Counted from the stretch's first letter, positions 24,168 through 35,400 are shown. The stretch: 64,000 bases of DNA from Microplitis mediator (GCF_029852145.1 NC_079969.1:13557465-13621464), one strand, 5' to 3'. The notes: generated by a model not told the origin, from the letters alone. Numbers and translations: made by a program.

Positions 24168-24609
24168 AACGAAACGTATTGTGTCGTTACGGAAGATTCA
24201 ATGAAGACTAACATTCTCTCATAGTTTGCACCAATAAATTTTAAAAACAATTGAAAACGATGAAAAAAGACAAACAATATTCAGTGGCACAAGAAAAAGA
24301 CAGCGAGTGCCTCGGACACAGCATCGAATTTCCACGAAAAAAAATTGAATAATTGTATATTGGAGAATGCATAAAACAGTAAGGAGTAAGAGAGGTAAAA
24401 GTAAATACTCGATATTATTTAAAGAAATACTAGCTAAATTTATTTTGACTGAGAAAATTGGCGATCGTCCTCTGAAGGAATAGCTGTCAGCATAATGATC
24501 TTAAAAGTTGATTATAAAGTGAATGGAAGAACAATCTAAAACGTATACCGTTTTCGAATTCGCGACGGAGACGCGAACAAAGTCGGTAAACCGTATGTGG
24601 TCACCCACG

Positions 24610-26292
24610 TGTTATAAATAATAAATAATAATAATAATAAATGACTCAAAATAATAAATAATAATAAATAAAATGATAGTGTGCTTGAACCAGCTTCTCA
24701 GGCTGCGTTAGTGCATGAGGGCGCCAGCCCGTTTTTACAAAACGGACAAAAATAATACCAAATCAGGGGAGAGATCTCGGGACCAAATTTTGAGCGAGAA
24801 TGTATGCACTAAGTCGAAATATAACCAAATAAATATAATGAATAAAATAAATAAGGAATAATTATTACTAAAATATGTCCAGGAAATAAACAAACAAATG
24901 TTGGCTATCACTGGAATCCTTCTTTTATATTATTTAATTCGAATATATTTATAAATATAAATTCAATAACTTTTACAATACCAAATATCATCTACTATAC
25001 ATTAATTCATCATAATAAATTTCAACAAATTATAATATGCTCATTATAGCCAAATAATAATAATAAAAATCAAATTAATTCAATTATCTACTGGGGAACT
25101 CAAATTACAAATTTACTTATTATACTCAATATAAAATTCATATAAATAAAAATACTGATTTCTTTCTTAATATAATATTACTTACTCTGAGGAGAGAAAG
25201 ACGCGGGAACTCAAAATATATTTCGCAGCACTGGGATGCATACCATCAAATTACAAAGTGAATTTTACCCAGAGAAATAATATTTTAAGAACTATTGTAA
25301 GACAAGGAGTCAAATACGCTATCCTTGTCTATAATCCACTAAGGAATTTATTCGACGCGTCTATGCACGTATACCAAACTTTGGGACATACGCCAAATAA
25401 AGTCAACTTATTATTACAACAATAACTCAGGTTCAATTATTAAACAATTAAATATCGCGATCAACGATACCGAGGGTCCAGCGATAGCCGATGCAACGGA
25501 TGATAATACAATTGACTTACCGGCGTTGATAATAATTTACTTCTGGAGTCTATTAGCAATAAACAATATACTTTTAATATAACATAATAAAGTTAATTGT
25601 CACCAAATTGACTTTCTTTAATGTTTTAATTACTTTTATTACGGCAACTGGGCCAGAATAATCCCACTTAAAAATCGCGGACGACAACACGTCCTACCTT
25701 TACAATAGCCCGGTCCTCTCTAATTATTTTTCACGCGTCGGCTTACCGAGGGATGGGTATCACTCACGTGTTATCCCCTCTCATGACCTTGGACCCGAAA
25801 TTATCAATTAAAATAAAATATTTAAACATATTACCCGACCTGAGTTATATGATAATAATAAATTAAAAAATATTATTCATCAATATTTATAAACATAATA
25901 ATAATTAACCCCTAAACTATGAAATAATAATTATTTCAGTGCACCACGTGGCGGGAGGGATATATTGATTTTTATCCCCACTATATCGACTTACTCTCCC
26001 TTCGGTCGATATTTTTATACAATATATACGCGCACGTGTGCTACTAACTGAAATGAAAATATTGATTAAATACATAAAATTCAAAATAATTATCAAAACA
26101 TAAACATAATAAATAATAATATCAATAATTCCTGAATAAATCATAATTAATAATTAATTAAAATAATATCAATACTTATATAATAAAATATTATAATAAA
26201 TAAATGCGCTTTATTAGCTAGGAGGTGTTGTTAAATTCATGGCGAGATGGGAAAGGGCGCGCAGCGATTCACGTTTGAATCGCTACGTGACA
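24610..26292 (-). repeat. Ty3/gypsy-type LTR, - orientation, ~1683 bp
   Basis: In the - orientation it starts TGTCACGTAG and ends TTATAACA, giving TG...CA ends. The - strand primer-site-like motif TGGGTGACCACATACGG follows at once (plus 24591-24607). The whole segment aligns with 56608-62607 once two insertions are removed from the latter: shared blocks include GGGAACTCAAAAT, GATCGCGATATT in inverse form and TAGCTAGGAGGTGTTGTTAAA. Similarity stops just after GCTACGTGACA, which fixes the outer end. Only about 65 bp of internal sequence follows, so the body of this element is gone. Confidence 0.75.
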
Positions 26293-26379
26293 AATCTGAT
26301 GACGAATTTGTTCGTGATAAACATAATTAAAGATTTAGAATGACACATTAGTTTTCGATGATTTATAAGACTAGATTTG

Positions 26380-26600
26380 ACAGAAAAAATCCCCAGGTGT
26401 TCTCTTAACTGCTGGCATTCGACTGACCGTCAGTCAGTTGATGGAGAAAAATAAAAATTTCATATTATTTTTTGGGCGCTTGAATTAAAAAAAAATCCTC
26501 AGTTGTCCTTCCAACGGCTGGCAGTCGACTGACTGTCAGCCAGTTAATGGAGAAAATAAAAAGTTCATTTTTATTTTTGCGCGACTGGATTTAAAAAAAA
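26380..26600 (+). repeat. minisatellite with CAGTCGACTG-type core, two units
   Basis: Two units of about 105 bp: CTGGCATTCGACTGACCGTCAG and GGCAGTCGACTGACTGTCAG, each followed by CAGTTGATGGAGAAAA-like and GCGACTGGATT-like phrases. Same family as 15925-16170 and 50945-51440. Confidence 0.75.
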
Positions 26601-26602
26601 AA

Positions 26603-26790
26603 ATTTGTCTATCGGTTGACCCTGCGGGCCAGCCCCAAAACTTCCCGCTGTTTTCGAGGTCCTTGAGCTCAAAAACATTGTTGTGAATACATTTTCGAGC
26701 TCTTCGAGCTCGAAAATACTTTTGTATGCTATTGGTATCGAAAAAAACCGTTTTTCTTTATACTTTGGCCGAAAGTACGTACGTTCGGCC
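26603..26790 (-). repeat. partial copy of the element at 28034-28711
   Basis: Starts GTCTATCGGTTGACCCTGCG and runs through AACTTCCCGCTGTTTTCGAG and GCTCGAAAATACTTT. This is the inverse of 28540-28711 with a few differences, and it breaks off after about 180 bp. GC-richer DNA of unknown origin (26790-26950) follows. Confidence 0.7.
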
Positions 26791-27711
26791 TCGGGTTCAC
26801 GGCAGAAAATCTAACATTCTTGCCGTGCTGGGATTACTCGCACGCCATCTATAACAGCAGGCCGAAAAAAAGCAATAGCTGGACGAAAGAGCTCGGCATC
26901 GCCTCGGGCATCATGACGCGCAGTGCAGGAATCTCCAACTTTCTGTCCTTGTAGTGTAATTTATTATTTAGCATTTCTTTGCATTAACACCTGCATACCC
27001 GGGTCAAAAATAAAACTTGATTCAGACTTGATCACCTTAAATCGTGACTAAGTTTAGATCAAGTTTTGATTTTGACTAGTAATAAGGTGTCGGGGACAAT
27101 GTTTCTATAACATTTTAATAAATTTTATATTAAAATCAGATAAAACCTTATGCATACAGTTGTCATATGACAATTTTTATAATGTTTTAATCTGTACAAA
27201 ATTTTACAAAATTGTGTGAAATTCTATCAAGTTTCACAAAATGCTATTTCACACTAGATGCAATAATGAAATCAAATTCCTTAAAGTTTTATGAAATGTT
27301 CGAAAATTTTATTCAATTTTATGAAATTTCATCTACCCGGCTAGAATTTTTCATAAGGACCTGACAAGGCCCGTATCGGGTTGACTTTATTTCAAATAAG
27401 GTTCCGATCAAGGTATCCCGACAAGGATTCTGATATGGATGTAACGCTTAAGGCCCATGAGGTCCTCATCGGGATTGCCTTATCAGGATCTTACCAGGAT
27501 ATCTGCATCAAGTCTTTATCAGAATTACCTTATCAGGTCCTTACCAGGATATCCTCATCAAATCCTTATCAGGATTACGTTATTAGTAATTTTTTTTTTA
27601 AATATTAAATTGCAAAAAAAAATTAAAAGAATTTTAATTCGATCGAGAATGTTATCTATTGCATTGAGAGCATTAATTAGAGGAAGTAAACATGTTTTTT
27701 ATTGATGAAAA

Positions 27712-27790
27712 AATCCCGATGACTGCTGGGCTCGAACCTGCGTCCTTTCAATTCGAAGTCCTCGATGCTATCCACTGCGCTGACATACAT
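27712..27790 (-). other. tRNA-like pol III unit, degenerate
   Basis: The - strand carries an A-box-like GCGCAGTGG and a B-box GGTTCGAGCC about 45 bp downstream, the spacing found in tRNA genes and tRNA-derived SINEs. The D stem does not pair well (G-T and C-A at two positions) and no convincing acceptor stem forms, so I call it a relic or SINE head rather than a functional tRNA. The coordinates cover only the tRNA-like part. Confidence 0.45.
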
Positions 27791-28033
27791 ATGTGATCTT
27801 GTAAGTGTAAATATAATATTCATTATGATGTCAAAGAATAACTGATGAAGAAGTAAAAAATCCGTGCTAAAATAATTGACGTGATTTTTATATAATATTC
27901 TTTTGTACTTTGTTTAATTTTAAGCCTATAAATGAAATATTTAAAGGGGTGGGATAACTTTTTCTTGAATAAGGATATCCTGATACGGTCCTGATCAGAA
28001 ACTCGTCAGGTTGACCTGATGGCAAATAACTTT

Positions 28034-28201
28034 TTTAACTTCCCGCTGAGAAAATCGATGATTTTCGAAAAATTGGGAAGTTATTGTTTTCACCCCAATT
28101 TGCGAAAATCGAAATTTCATCAGAGGTCAACGTTTTCAGGTCCTAGGAAGCTATTCTGACTATTTTTAGAATGATGTCCAAGTATCTATATGTATGTGTG
28201 T

Positions 28202-28253
<52 letters not shown>

Positions 28254-28711
28254 AACCGGTCTATAACTTTTTAACTAATGAACCGATTTGGATGGTTAAG
28301 GCGGAAATCGAAAAAGCTTGTTGGCCATCAACTTTTCTGAAAATTTCAGATCATTTGATCAAGTAGACTCGAAAATATTGGCGGATTACGGAAAAAAATT
28401 TTTTTTTTTTAGTTTTTTATTGATTTCTCAGAAACGACTTATACGATCAACTTCAAAATCTAATCAGCTCTAGAACTTAATAAAACGCGTCAATTGCCGC
28501 CTTAGTCATCTCAATCGGATAATTCGTTCGAGAATTATCGCGGGAGAATGAAATGGTAAAAAACGGTTTTTTGCGAAAACAATGGCACACGAAAGTATTT
28601 TCGAGCTTGATGAGCTCGAAAATGTATCCACAACAATGTTTTCGAGCTCAAGGAGCTCGAAAACAGCGGGAAGTTCCGGGGCTGGCCCGCAGGGTCAACC
28701 GATAGACAGAT
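28034..28711 (+). mobile_element. non-coding repeat starting AACTTCCCGCTGAGAAAAT
   Basis: Starts AACTTCCCGCTGAGAAAATC, passes through a (TG)n tract, and ends CGGGAAGTTCCGGGGCTGGCC with ACCGATAGACAG. A related piece occurs in inverse orientation at about 50640-50945, and a partial one at 26603-26790. The inner parts hold ATTTTCGAGCTCNTNGAGCTCGAAAA-type palindromes. A dispersed non-autonomous element; class unknown. Confidence 0.55.
28196..28250. repeat. (TG)n microsatellite
   Basis: About 27 TG dinucleotides with two interruptions, inside the dispersed repeat at 28034-28711. The copy near 50720 has an (ACAT)n tract at the same place. Confidence 0.9.
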
Positions 28712-28849
28712 TTTTTTGAATAAGGATATCCGGATGAGGTCCTGACAAGGAACTGGTCGGGTTTACCCTAATAAGGCAAACCTTATATTAACCTGACAAG
28801 GTCCTTATGGTGCTTCAGGCAAATCAGGAAGAAATTCTAGTCGGGTACT

Positions 28850-29225
28850 TATTGCTTCCCTTACTCAGATCTTACTATATAGAATTTCACTGTACAGTCT
28901 TATAAAATTGTGTATAAAATTTTATATAATATTATAAAATTGTGTTTAACTTTTAGAATTTTATACAATTCTATATAATTGTATGAGTTTCTATAAAATT
29001 TTGGTGTGAAATCTTATAAAATTTGATATAATTTTCTAAAATTTTCTAAAAACATTTTTTCCCGGGAATGGAAACAATTTTTGACACAAGACATAATGAT
29101 TAATTAGATACTGAATACATCTTCAACTAAAATCGTTTTTTAAAATTCAGTATTGATTTTTGTTACTCATATCTATAAATCTCATTGTTATATAATGTTT
29201 TAATCTTAATTCTAACACTTTCTAG
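28850..29225. other. AT-rich stretch, no gene
   Basis: Repeated phrases of the type ATAAAATT(G/T)TATA occur here and at 27110-27320, flanking the MITE at 27334-28847, so the MITE may sit inside an older AT-rich element. Confidence 0.35.
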
Positions 29226-29366
29226 GGTCATTATGGAATCGAAGGTTATATATTTACAGTAACAATAGCAGAGACAGTGCCAGCTAATCGATACATGCTG
29301 AATATGACTCTATCATATGAGGAAAAAATATTATTACTATGCCAAACATTCATGAAAGTTAGTTAA
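29226..29366 (+). CDS. exon-like 46-residue fragment with stop
   Basis: A polypyrimidine tract ending CACTTTCTAG (29216-29225) precedes an open frame of 141 bp that reads GHYGIEGYIFTVTIAETV... and stops at 29364-29366. The composition is protein-like and richer than the flanks. It looks like a last exon of a gene whose earlier exons are not in view, or a relic. Family not recognised. Confidence 0.35.
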   Translation, partial: GHYGIEGYIFTVTIAETVPANRYMLNMTLSYEEKILLLCQTFMKVS

Positions 29367-29369
29367 AAG

Positions 29370-30526
29370 GTAAATGTTGCGTAAATTTCAAATGTTCGCG
29401 CCAGAACACTTGACAACTCTACGCTCTACTATACCAGAGGTGCTGCTATCGACGCGCCCTCTGATACTCGGAATTTCAACTCGATAGCCAGCTACGCGGC
29501 AACTGGCATTATTCTACAACACATGGCATAGAACACCACGTGCTGTCAGTATTATTATTCTAATTACATCGTGTTAATTATCGTGCTTCGTTAATTAATC
29601 TAATTTCACTACCACTCGCAAACTCATCAGGTATTATTATTCATCTATATTTTTTATTTACATTCTCAGTTTAATTAATAAAATCTGTGATCATTTTTGT
29701 GTTGACCACGTGTCAAATTAACACGCCGGTTATATATATATATATATATATATACATATGCTCGCAATCACGTGACTTTGCAGCAACAAATAATTATTCT
29801 TAATTATATTTACTTTTATTACTCATCGATTAATTATTTACTTGGACATGATGTCAACTGGTGTGACTGATGTCATCATTCAGTCATCCAGTAATCTTAA
29901 TCCCAAAAATCAATATCAAATTTTATTTGTGACTGCAAAGTAATTATTATACGTTCAGACTCGGCTCGCTAAGCATCTATTAAGTTCATACTCGGCTCTT
30001 ACTCGTTCTCAATGTCGCGTATCAAAATTCATTGTGACAAAATTTTATACTCGAAATATTTGTGATCGTTGTGAATTATTAATTGTTGATAATTTATTCG
30101 TTACTGCGCTCTATACTGTAAATTAATTCACGTGCATGGTGCCGTGTAAATTATAGAAAACTCATAATCTATTAAACTCAAAATTCAATCTTTAATTCAA
30201 CTGCGCTCTATATAATGTATATAATATTTCATGTGTACGGTGCCATGCAATTTACATAAAACTCAATTAAACTCAAATGCAATCGAATAATGTTCAATAA
30301 GTGCTCTAATATGAACTCGTGATCGACTCTTGTACTCTACGCTATTATCTGTGATTTATTTTTATTAAATATGGACAATACACCAAATAAGTGAATTTTT
30401 ATTTCTTTCACCATCCCGATCCAGCAAACTAAATATTTAATGTAGTTTTTAAGTTAATATTTTACAGTAAAGTTATTTTTTGGACAGGCACTATTATGAT
30501 AATTACTTATTTTTCGTTGTGTAATC
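29370..30526. other. non-coding 5'-type region before the interrupted exon
   Basis: No frame of note. GC-richer at 29395-29560, then AT-rich with a (TA)n tract at 29730-29755. A pyrimidine-rich stretch (30395-30425) lies before the ATG at 30527. It may be a promoter and leader or an LTR; I see no second copy in the window. Confidence 0.35.
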
Positions 30527-30660
30527 ATGGATTCTAATAAAAATAATTACTCTAATAGCTTTCTTAATCCTTATGAATTTTGGGGTAAGATACTTCCACA
30601 AAATATCCTCAATATTTTTGATGTGACATTTCGCGAAGATACTTGCGTAAGGAGCATTAG
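30527..30660 (+). pseudogene. first part of an exon interrupted by the Polinton
   Basis: An open frame starting at ATG 30527 (MDSNKNNYS...) runs into the left target-site copy CATTAG (30655-30660), after which the Polinton begins. The continuation is at 49718-49790. Removing the element and one target copy leaves one uninterrupted frame of 207 bp (69 codons) ending at a splice donor. The protein is not recognised: polar N-terminus, then a hydrophobic part. Either a host exon or one from another element. Confidence 0.55.
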
Positions 30661-30730
30661 AGTAGTATGGTGCAACTATAGCACCCCCCACCACAAAGTG
30701 GTGGTAGAGCGCAGAGCGTGGTGGGGACAC
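30661..30730 (+). repeat. left terminal inverted repeat of the Polinton
   Basis: 70 bp, matching the inverse of 49642-49711 with one difference (A versus G at position 23). It contains a hairpin CCACCACAAAGTGGTGG (7-bp stem, 3-base loop) and is far richer in G+C than the neighbouring DNA. Short compared with many Polintons, whose repeats often exceed 100 bp. Confidence 0.95.
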
Positions 30731-30762
30731 TCGCGAGACGTATAACCAGCAAACGCAATATT

Positions 30763-30793
<31 letters not shown>

Positions 30794-30995
30794 AGATGTA
30801 CATGTTCTTACTTACCTTCTTAGCATATAATAACAAAAAAAATGTATCAGGTTTACTTACCTACCTCCCCGTTACATTTAATAATATTAATAAATAATTA
30901 TAACTTTAAGTGATAAAAGGTCGAGAATTAAAAAATCTGTTTATAGATTTAGATGGCGATTATTTATTTGATTCTCCAAACATTTCGCAAAATAT

Positions 30996-31414
30996 TTATT
31001 TGTGTAGTATTGCTGATACTCTTTCGCTCAGCTCAAATATTGACTCCATATCACCCTCAAATATATGAGGTCTATTGTATGCCGCATATGAAATTTTGTT
31101 GCGCGTGTACTGTTGAATACGCACTTCGTGTATTTTTTCCAGCTCCACGTACAAGGGTTCCAGCACGATCGGTAGATTACACTGTGTTAATTGTTTTACA
31201 TGATCCATCTTTTCAAGCCCTTCGATGGGTGAATAATCTTCGTAATAAAGGTCTAATATAATTTCATAAACGTTTTTAAGAACTTGTTTATATAAAAGCT
31301 TTGGTTAGTTTGCAAATTTCAAAATATTATTTAAAACTTTAAAATGATGCTTACTTCTCTCTCGAGGTTCAACAACGTGAGTATAAAATACCGTATTCCA
31401 ATAAACACAGGCAT
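30996..31414 (-). CDS. small Polinton protein, two exons (31414-31355, 31298-30996)
   Basis: On the - strand, ATG at 31414-31412 opens a 60-bp exon followed by donor GTAAGC. A 56-bp intron contains a branch-point-like CTAAC and ends AAAG. The second exon runs to the stop at 30998-30996. The joined frame is continuous (120 residues): hydrophobic N-terminus, then a helical, acidic part with LYYEDYSPIEGL and YVELEKIHEV. The acceptor lacks a good pyrimidine tract, so the splice is inferred. Function unknown; it lies 265 bp inside the left end and reads towards it, as small accessory genes of Polintons often do. Confidence 0.45.
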
Positions 31415-31917
31415 TTTAAGTTTTCACTTTATAATTTTAATATAAAAATTTAGCGTCCTCGTGATCTGACCACTTGAATTGTACTGAGTACCGTATTGTT
31501 AATCTGCTAAGAATGCTAGCGAAGAAGCTCTGATTACATACACCAGCAGATTTATATCTCATTAGAAGTATGTCTTACAGCTTCTTCGTTAAATTAAATG
31601 TAGACGTTTAAAATTAAAAAATATTCAAAATTTCAATTTTATTCCAATCTTTTTTAAATTAAATTAAATATATTTATTATTTTTAAGGTAAAATTCGAAA
31701 ATATTGAATAATTTTCAGGTGTTTTAAAGTATTTAAATTATTTAATGCATCTCAGAGGTAAAAAGAATTTATCCGTGTGCCGATAAGTTAGTATTTGTTA
31801 AACGAAGGCTAATTAGCATAATACATTATCAACTGTATGACAGGCGAGTGCTAGCTGATAATAGAGGTATCGCAGCTATTGTTTTGCTGCTGCGGGAATA
31901 CAACAATATTTGTAGAG

Positions 31918-31918
<1 letters not shown>

Positions 31919-31968
<50 letters not shown>
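31919..31968. repeat. (TA)n microsatellite
   Basis: About 25 TA dinucleotides, inside the Polinton between its two - strand genes. The region 31415-32396 around it is AT-rich with no supported gene. Confidence 0.9.
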
Positions 31969-31969
<1 letters not shown>

Positions 31970-32396
31970 CTACAGCGCGAAACCAATTTTAAGTATTATA
32001 ATTAGAATTATAATTCAAAATAACTTACCGTAGTTTATAAAATATATGTATATTATTCAAATACAAAAAATTTTTAATTGAAATAACTTATTTTCTAAAA
32101 TAATATAAAATCATTATTTTAATTATTAATTTAAAGTTACTTACCTGCATTACTTAAATACTATAAATTTTCATTTGAAACGTTTTAGACATATTTTAAA
32201 TATCTTATTTCCTCAAACAATATAAAATCATTAAATATTCTAAAATAATATATTTATATAAGGTCAAGATCTGTTTATTTAAACTTATAATAATAATAAT
32301 AATAAAATTTTACATATATGTTTTAATAACACACATATTTTATATAATCAATATTATGGCCGTTTGTATACATAATTTTAAATTTCTAGTAAAATT

Positions 32397-33212
32397 TTAA
32401 TCCGCAACTTTGGTAATAATGTCCTTAGTGAAAAATAATATTAATTCGAGCACAACTAACTCCACATAATCAGCGGTAAACCAGCCGTGTGTAGCTTCCA
32501 AACTACTCTTTATTTTTTTGTTTACAGAGGCATTTTTCAAACCACCAATCACAAATTTGCCAATAATTTCCTCAGATAGCTCGATATCCCCAAAAGTTTG
32601 ACGTATACGAGGCATTATATATTTTACAGGTATTATTAACTGGTTCAAACATTCATTACAGGGCTCACATAATTTTTGAAGATGCTTCAAACGATTATTT
32701 ATTAGATCTTCAAACTCGTAAATATTCTGCACTGTGTTTTGCCGCATTGTCACTTTTCTCACATATTTGGGCATTGCATCAGCCTGTTGATTGGTGACAT
32801 CCATGATGGTAAATAATTTTGCTTTTCCATAGGTTGACCCCAATGTCGAATATTGAAAAATGTACCCCTCGAGTGATGATGCGTTGTTAGGCAGCTTTCT
32901 ATATTGAGCGTCAGGCAAATTGAAATTTTTAGCTAGTTTTTGTAACAAAGCCGTAAATTGTTGCCACTTTTCTGACGAACACACTATACCACATGATTTT
33001 TCATCAACAATAGCAATACACGGCACAAATTTATACGTTTTAGTATCCAATTTGAGTCCTACAATTATAGATTTGGTACGAGACTCGTTTAATTTATATG
33101 AACTGGTCAATAAAAAATCAAATTTCTCCCAAGACTGAAGTACACGGCTGTCTTGTTGCGAGGTGCTTGGCTCAGCCATTTCGTTAAAAGGTCGTTTTTT
33201 AGATAAAGACAT
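32397..33212 (-). CDS. uncharacterised Polinton protein, 271 residues
   Basis: Open frame on the - strand. I place the start at the ATG at 33212 (MSLSKKRPFNEMAEPSTS...), which gives a basic then Ser/Thr-rich N-terminus; an upstream in-frame ATG at 33293 would add 27 residues. No stops interrupt it. Visible features are a helical middle, a Cys pair in CEPCNEC (about residue 205), and a hydrophobic C-terminal helix. I do not recognise the family and see no catalytic motif. It is the only long gene in the left third and is intact where the + strand core genes are damaged. It could be a DNA- or chromatin-binding accessory protein, but nothing shown supports a specific role. Confidence 0.7.
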   Translation of the reverse strand: MSLSKKRPFNEMAEPSTSQQDSRVLQSWEKFDFLLTSSYKLNESRTKSIIVGLKLDTKTYKFVPCIAIVDEKSCGIVCSSEKWQQFTALLQKLAKNFNLPDAQYRKLPNNASSLEGYIFQYSTLGSTYGKAKLFTIMDVTNQQADAMPKYVRKVTMRQNTVQNIYEFEDLINNRLKHLQKLCEPCNECLNQLIIPVKYIMPRIRQTFGDIELSEEIIGKFVIGGLKNASVNKKIKSSLEATHGWFTADYVELVVLELILFFTKDIITKVAD

Positions 33213-33299
33213 TGTAAAAGCAGCGTCATATGTTTTAGTCACAAGCTTCAGGAGAGAACTGTTGTAGATTATAAAAGTTTCAACTTTTGCCACATTTAT

Positions 33300-34858
33300 T
33301 ACCCCACTACATGTAAATGCAAACTATGCATTTTTAATTTACGCTTCTATATTAGTTTAATAACATGCGTAACTTCATGGGATATATGTATATAGGCTGA
33401 TAAATAAAATAAATTAATTAATAAATAAAAATATACATTGGTACTTTTGAATAACTTACGCCGGATTATCTAAAATTTTCTATGATGGTATGCCTTTTCT
33501 ATTACGTTTGTAAATGTATTAGAAGAGCTCGTGTCAAAACACCCACACTCAAAATTTCTTATTAACAATAATTTTACAAGGCCTTGAAAATTACATATAC
33601 GTAATAATGGAAAAATTGAAATAATACAGCTTTACATAAAAGGTAGTCATAACAACACGTGAGGCGTAAAACAGCATCATCAGCACAACGTATCCTACTC
33701 TTCAGTATGATTCTATTTGCAGCTGTAGGGTATTCATTAATTATTTAGTTTATTACGAGATACCTAGTGTTGTACAACTTACATAGTGAAACGAAGTTAG
33801 GGTCCACCCCTCTAGTAGGGATGAATCAACCGTCCGTTACCCATTTAAATTAAATGGGCCCGTGTCCCTTTAAGCTAGTAAGCTAATTATTTGGTAACTG
33901 ATCCTGGTGTTACCCGGTTCGTAAGGACCAGACGACCGGTTGGCTATAAATTTATATATGCAAAAGGCATATAAAGGATCGGGAGTCGTGGGGCATGATA
34001 GGTATAAGTAATATACGAGAAAGTAAGATAGTAGACTACAGGTGTTTGCAAAATAAGCCAAACTAGTGAGAAGCACAAGAAATTATAGTGGTATAATAAT
34101 AGCGTTATTATACTTACCTGTGAGGTGTTGTTTCACTGGTGTTGTTATATGAGAGCAATAAATAATTAAGACAATTGTGAGCTCTGTATCACAATTGTCT
34201 GGTACGGCTACAAGCAGGTATTGTAGGTGATTATCGCGGCAGGTACGCGCTTCTTTAAGCAGGTATTACAGGATAGGTCGCGGCAGGTACGCGCTTCCAC
34301 AAGCAGGTATTGTGGGATAATATCGTGGCAGGTACACGCTTCTATGAGCAGGTATCATAGGAAAAGGATGTAGCAGGTATACATCCTACGGGGTTACCGT
34401 CTTCTATAGGCAGGTACTATAGGCTAGGATGAGGATACAGCAGGTATGCACCTCTACGAGGTTGCCGTCTTCTACAGGAAGGTATGTAGGCTAGGAAGTG
34501 TAGGTAGGTTTACACGAGAATAATCATTGAAGTTAATGATTATTCTATTAATTAAAAAGTATGCTTAAATACTGCTGAATACTCAGGCGTAGACAGGTAA
34601 TTAAAAGTTAAAAGAAAGAGTTAAAAAGAAGAAACTTATTTATTATAAATTCATTATGAAATTAATGGTGAGAAACTAGTATAAATCTGAATAATTAGTG
34701 GCGCGCAGGCCTTTATATAGATTCACGTCGATGCTTACGCGTCGACGTGATGCGCATCCCTTCCATTAAGAATACAAATGGAGAGGGATTATTAAATAAT
34801 AATAATAATTAAATATAGTCTAGCGGGTAAACCAGATAACACATGGTAATTACCCAGG
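33300..34858. other. non-coding stretch with a GCAGGTA minisatellite
   Basis: No coding signal. Between about 34205 and 34500, units of about 55-60 bp repeat AAGCAGGTATT(A/G)(T/C)(A/G)GG and CGCGGCAGGTACGCGCTTC, decaying rightwards. The block 33770-34845 has some LTR character (TGTTGTACAAC at 33769, AACACA followed by TGG at 34838), but no second copy or matching flanks were found. Confidence 0.45.
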
Positions 34859-35400
34859 GTGACTGCCTATTATCATGGTATGATAATGAGGATTTATAAA
34901 CCTCGTTACAATAGCAATATGAATCCTGATAAATTACGCTATCAGAAACCTTTCATTACGGCCCTTTTAGAATTGGTGCGTTATGTAAAGGACAGATCAC
35001 TACGCGCATGGGCAGCCTATACAGAAACAAGACTTGAAAAATGGTGGCAATTGTCGCGGGAATGTTTAATAAGATTANNNNNNNNNNNNNNNNNNNNNNN
35101 NNNNNNNNNNNNNNNNNNNNNNNNNNNNNNNNNNNNNNNNNNNNNNNNNNNNNNNNNNNNNNNNNNNNNNNNNNNNNAGAAGAAGAAGAAGAAGAAGAAG
35201 AAGAAGAAGAAGAAGAAGAAGAAGAAGAAGAAGAAGAAGAAGAAGAAGAAGAAGAAGAAGAAGAAGAAGAAGAAGAAGAAGAAGATAATCCGCAATTCAC
35301 ATACATTTCTGATGATGACGATGACGGTGATGAGTCAAGACGTTTTATACAACGTAAACTTTTAGGTATTTTACACAACGCTAAACAGCGTACCTTTTAA
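34859..35400 (+). CDS. uncharacterised frame split by an assembly gap
   Basis: Before the gap, frame 34859-35077 reads like protein (NPDKLRYQKPFITALLELV, then RAWAAYTETRLEKWWQ). After the gap and an (AGA)n tract, the frame ending at 35398-35400 gives an acidic tail (DNPQFTYISDDDDDGDE) and then basic residues. The 100 N are a placeholder, so the true length and relative frame are unknown. Downstream frames to 35590 also look coding in pieces (VPFKRQRLNNYN, TTRSKAKKRPFG), with a possible intron at 35459-35517 (GTAAGA...TTTTCAG). Perhaps a Polinton gene with an acidic repeat; product unknown. Confidence 0.4.
35078..35177. other. assembly gap (100 N)
   Basis: Exactly 100 N directly against an (AGA)n tract, the usual mark of a scaffold join that failed at a simple repeat. 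Confidence 0.98.
35178..35283. repeat. (AGA)n microsatellite
   Basis: About 35 AGA triplets. All three frames on each strand are open and give runs of Glu, Lys, Arg, Ser, Phe or Leu, so length alone says nothing about coding. The acidic Glu frame joins the protein-like sequence after 35284. Confidence 0.95.

Larger units (their letters stand above)
27334..28847. mobile_element. MITE with TACCCG(G/A)CTAGAATTT ends, carrying nested insertions
   Basis: Left end TACCCGGCTAGAATTT and right end AAATTCTAGTCGGGTA are inverted. Inner sequence near both ends repeats phrases such as CCTGACAAGG, AAGGATATCC and CTTATCAGG in both orientations. TA at both tips may be the target duplication. The element contains a tRNA-like unit (27712-27790) and a second element (28034-28711). 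Confidence 0.6.

Noticed and set aside
27712..27790. A functional tRNA gene
   Set aside because: A- and B-box-like motifs are present, but the D stem mispairs and no acceptor stem forms; kept only as a tRNA-like relic.
30953..31261. A + strand membrane-like protein
   Set aside because: The opposite strand gives a more protein-like, charge-balanced product with a consistent splice; the + frame looks like its shadow.
34205..34500. CRISPR-like array of repeats and spacers
   Set aside because: Units are diverged contiguous minisatellite repeats without unique spacers, in a eukaryotic transposon with no cas genes.
33769..34841. A solo LTR with TGTTGTACAAC start and AACACA end
   Set aside because: Flanking bases do not match as a target duplication and there is no second copy in the window.
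35041..35400. Open frames giving poly-Glu, poly-Lys, poly-Ser or poly-Phe proteins
   Set aside because: They are the (AGA)n microsatellite read in different frames and through 100 N; length is meaningless there.
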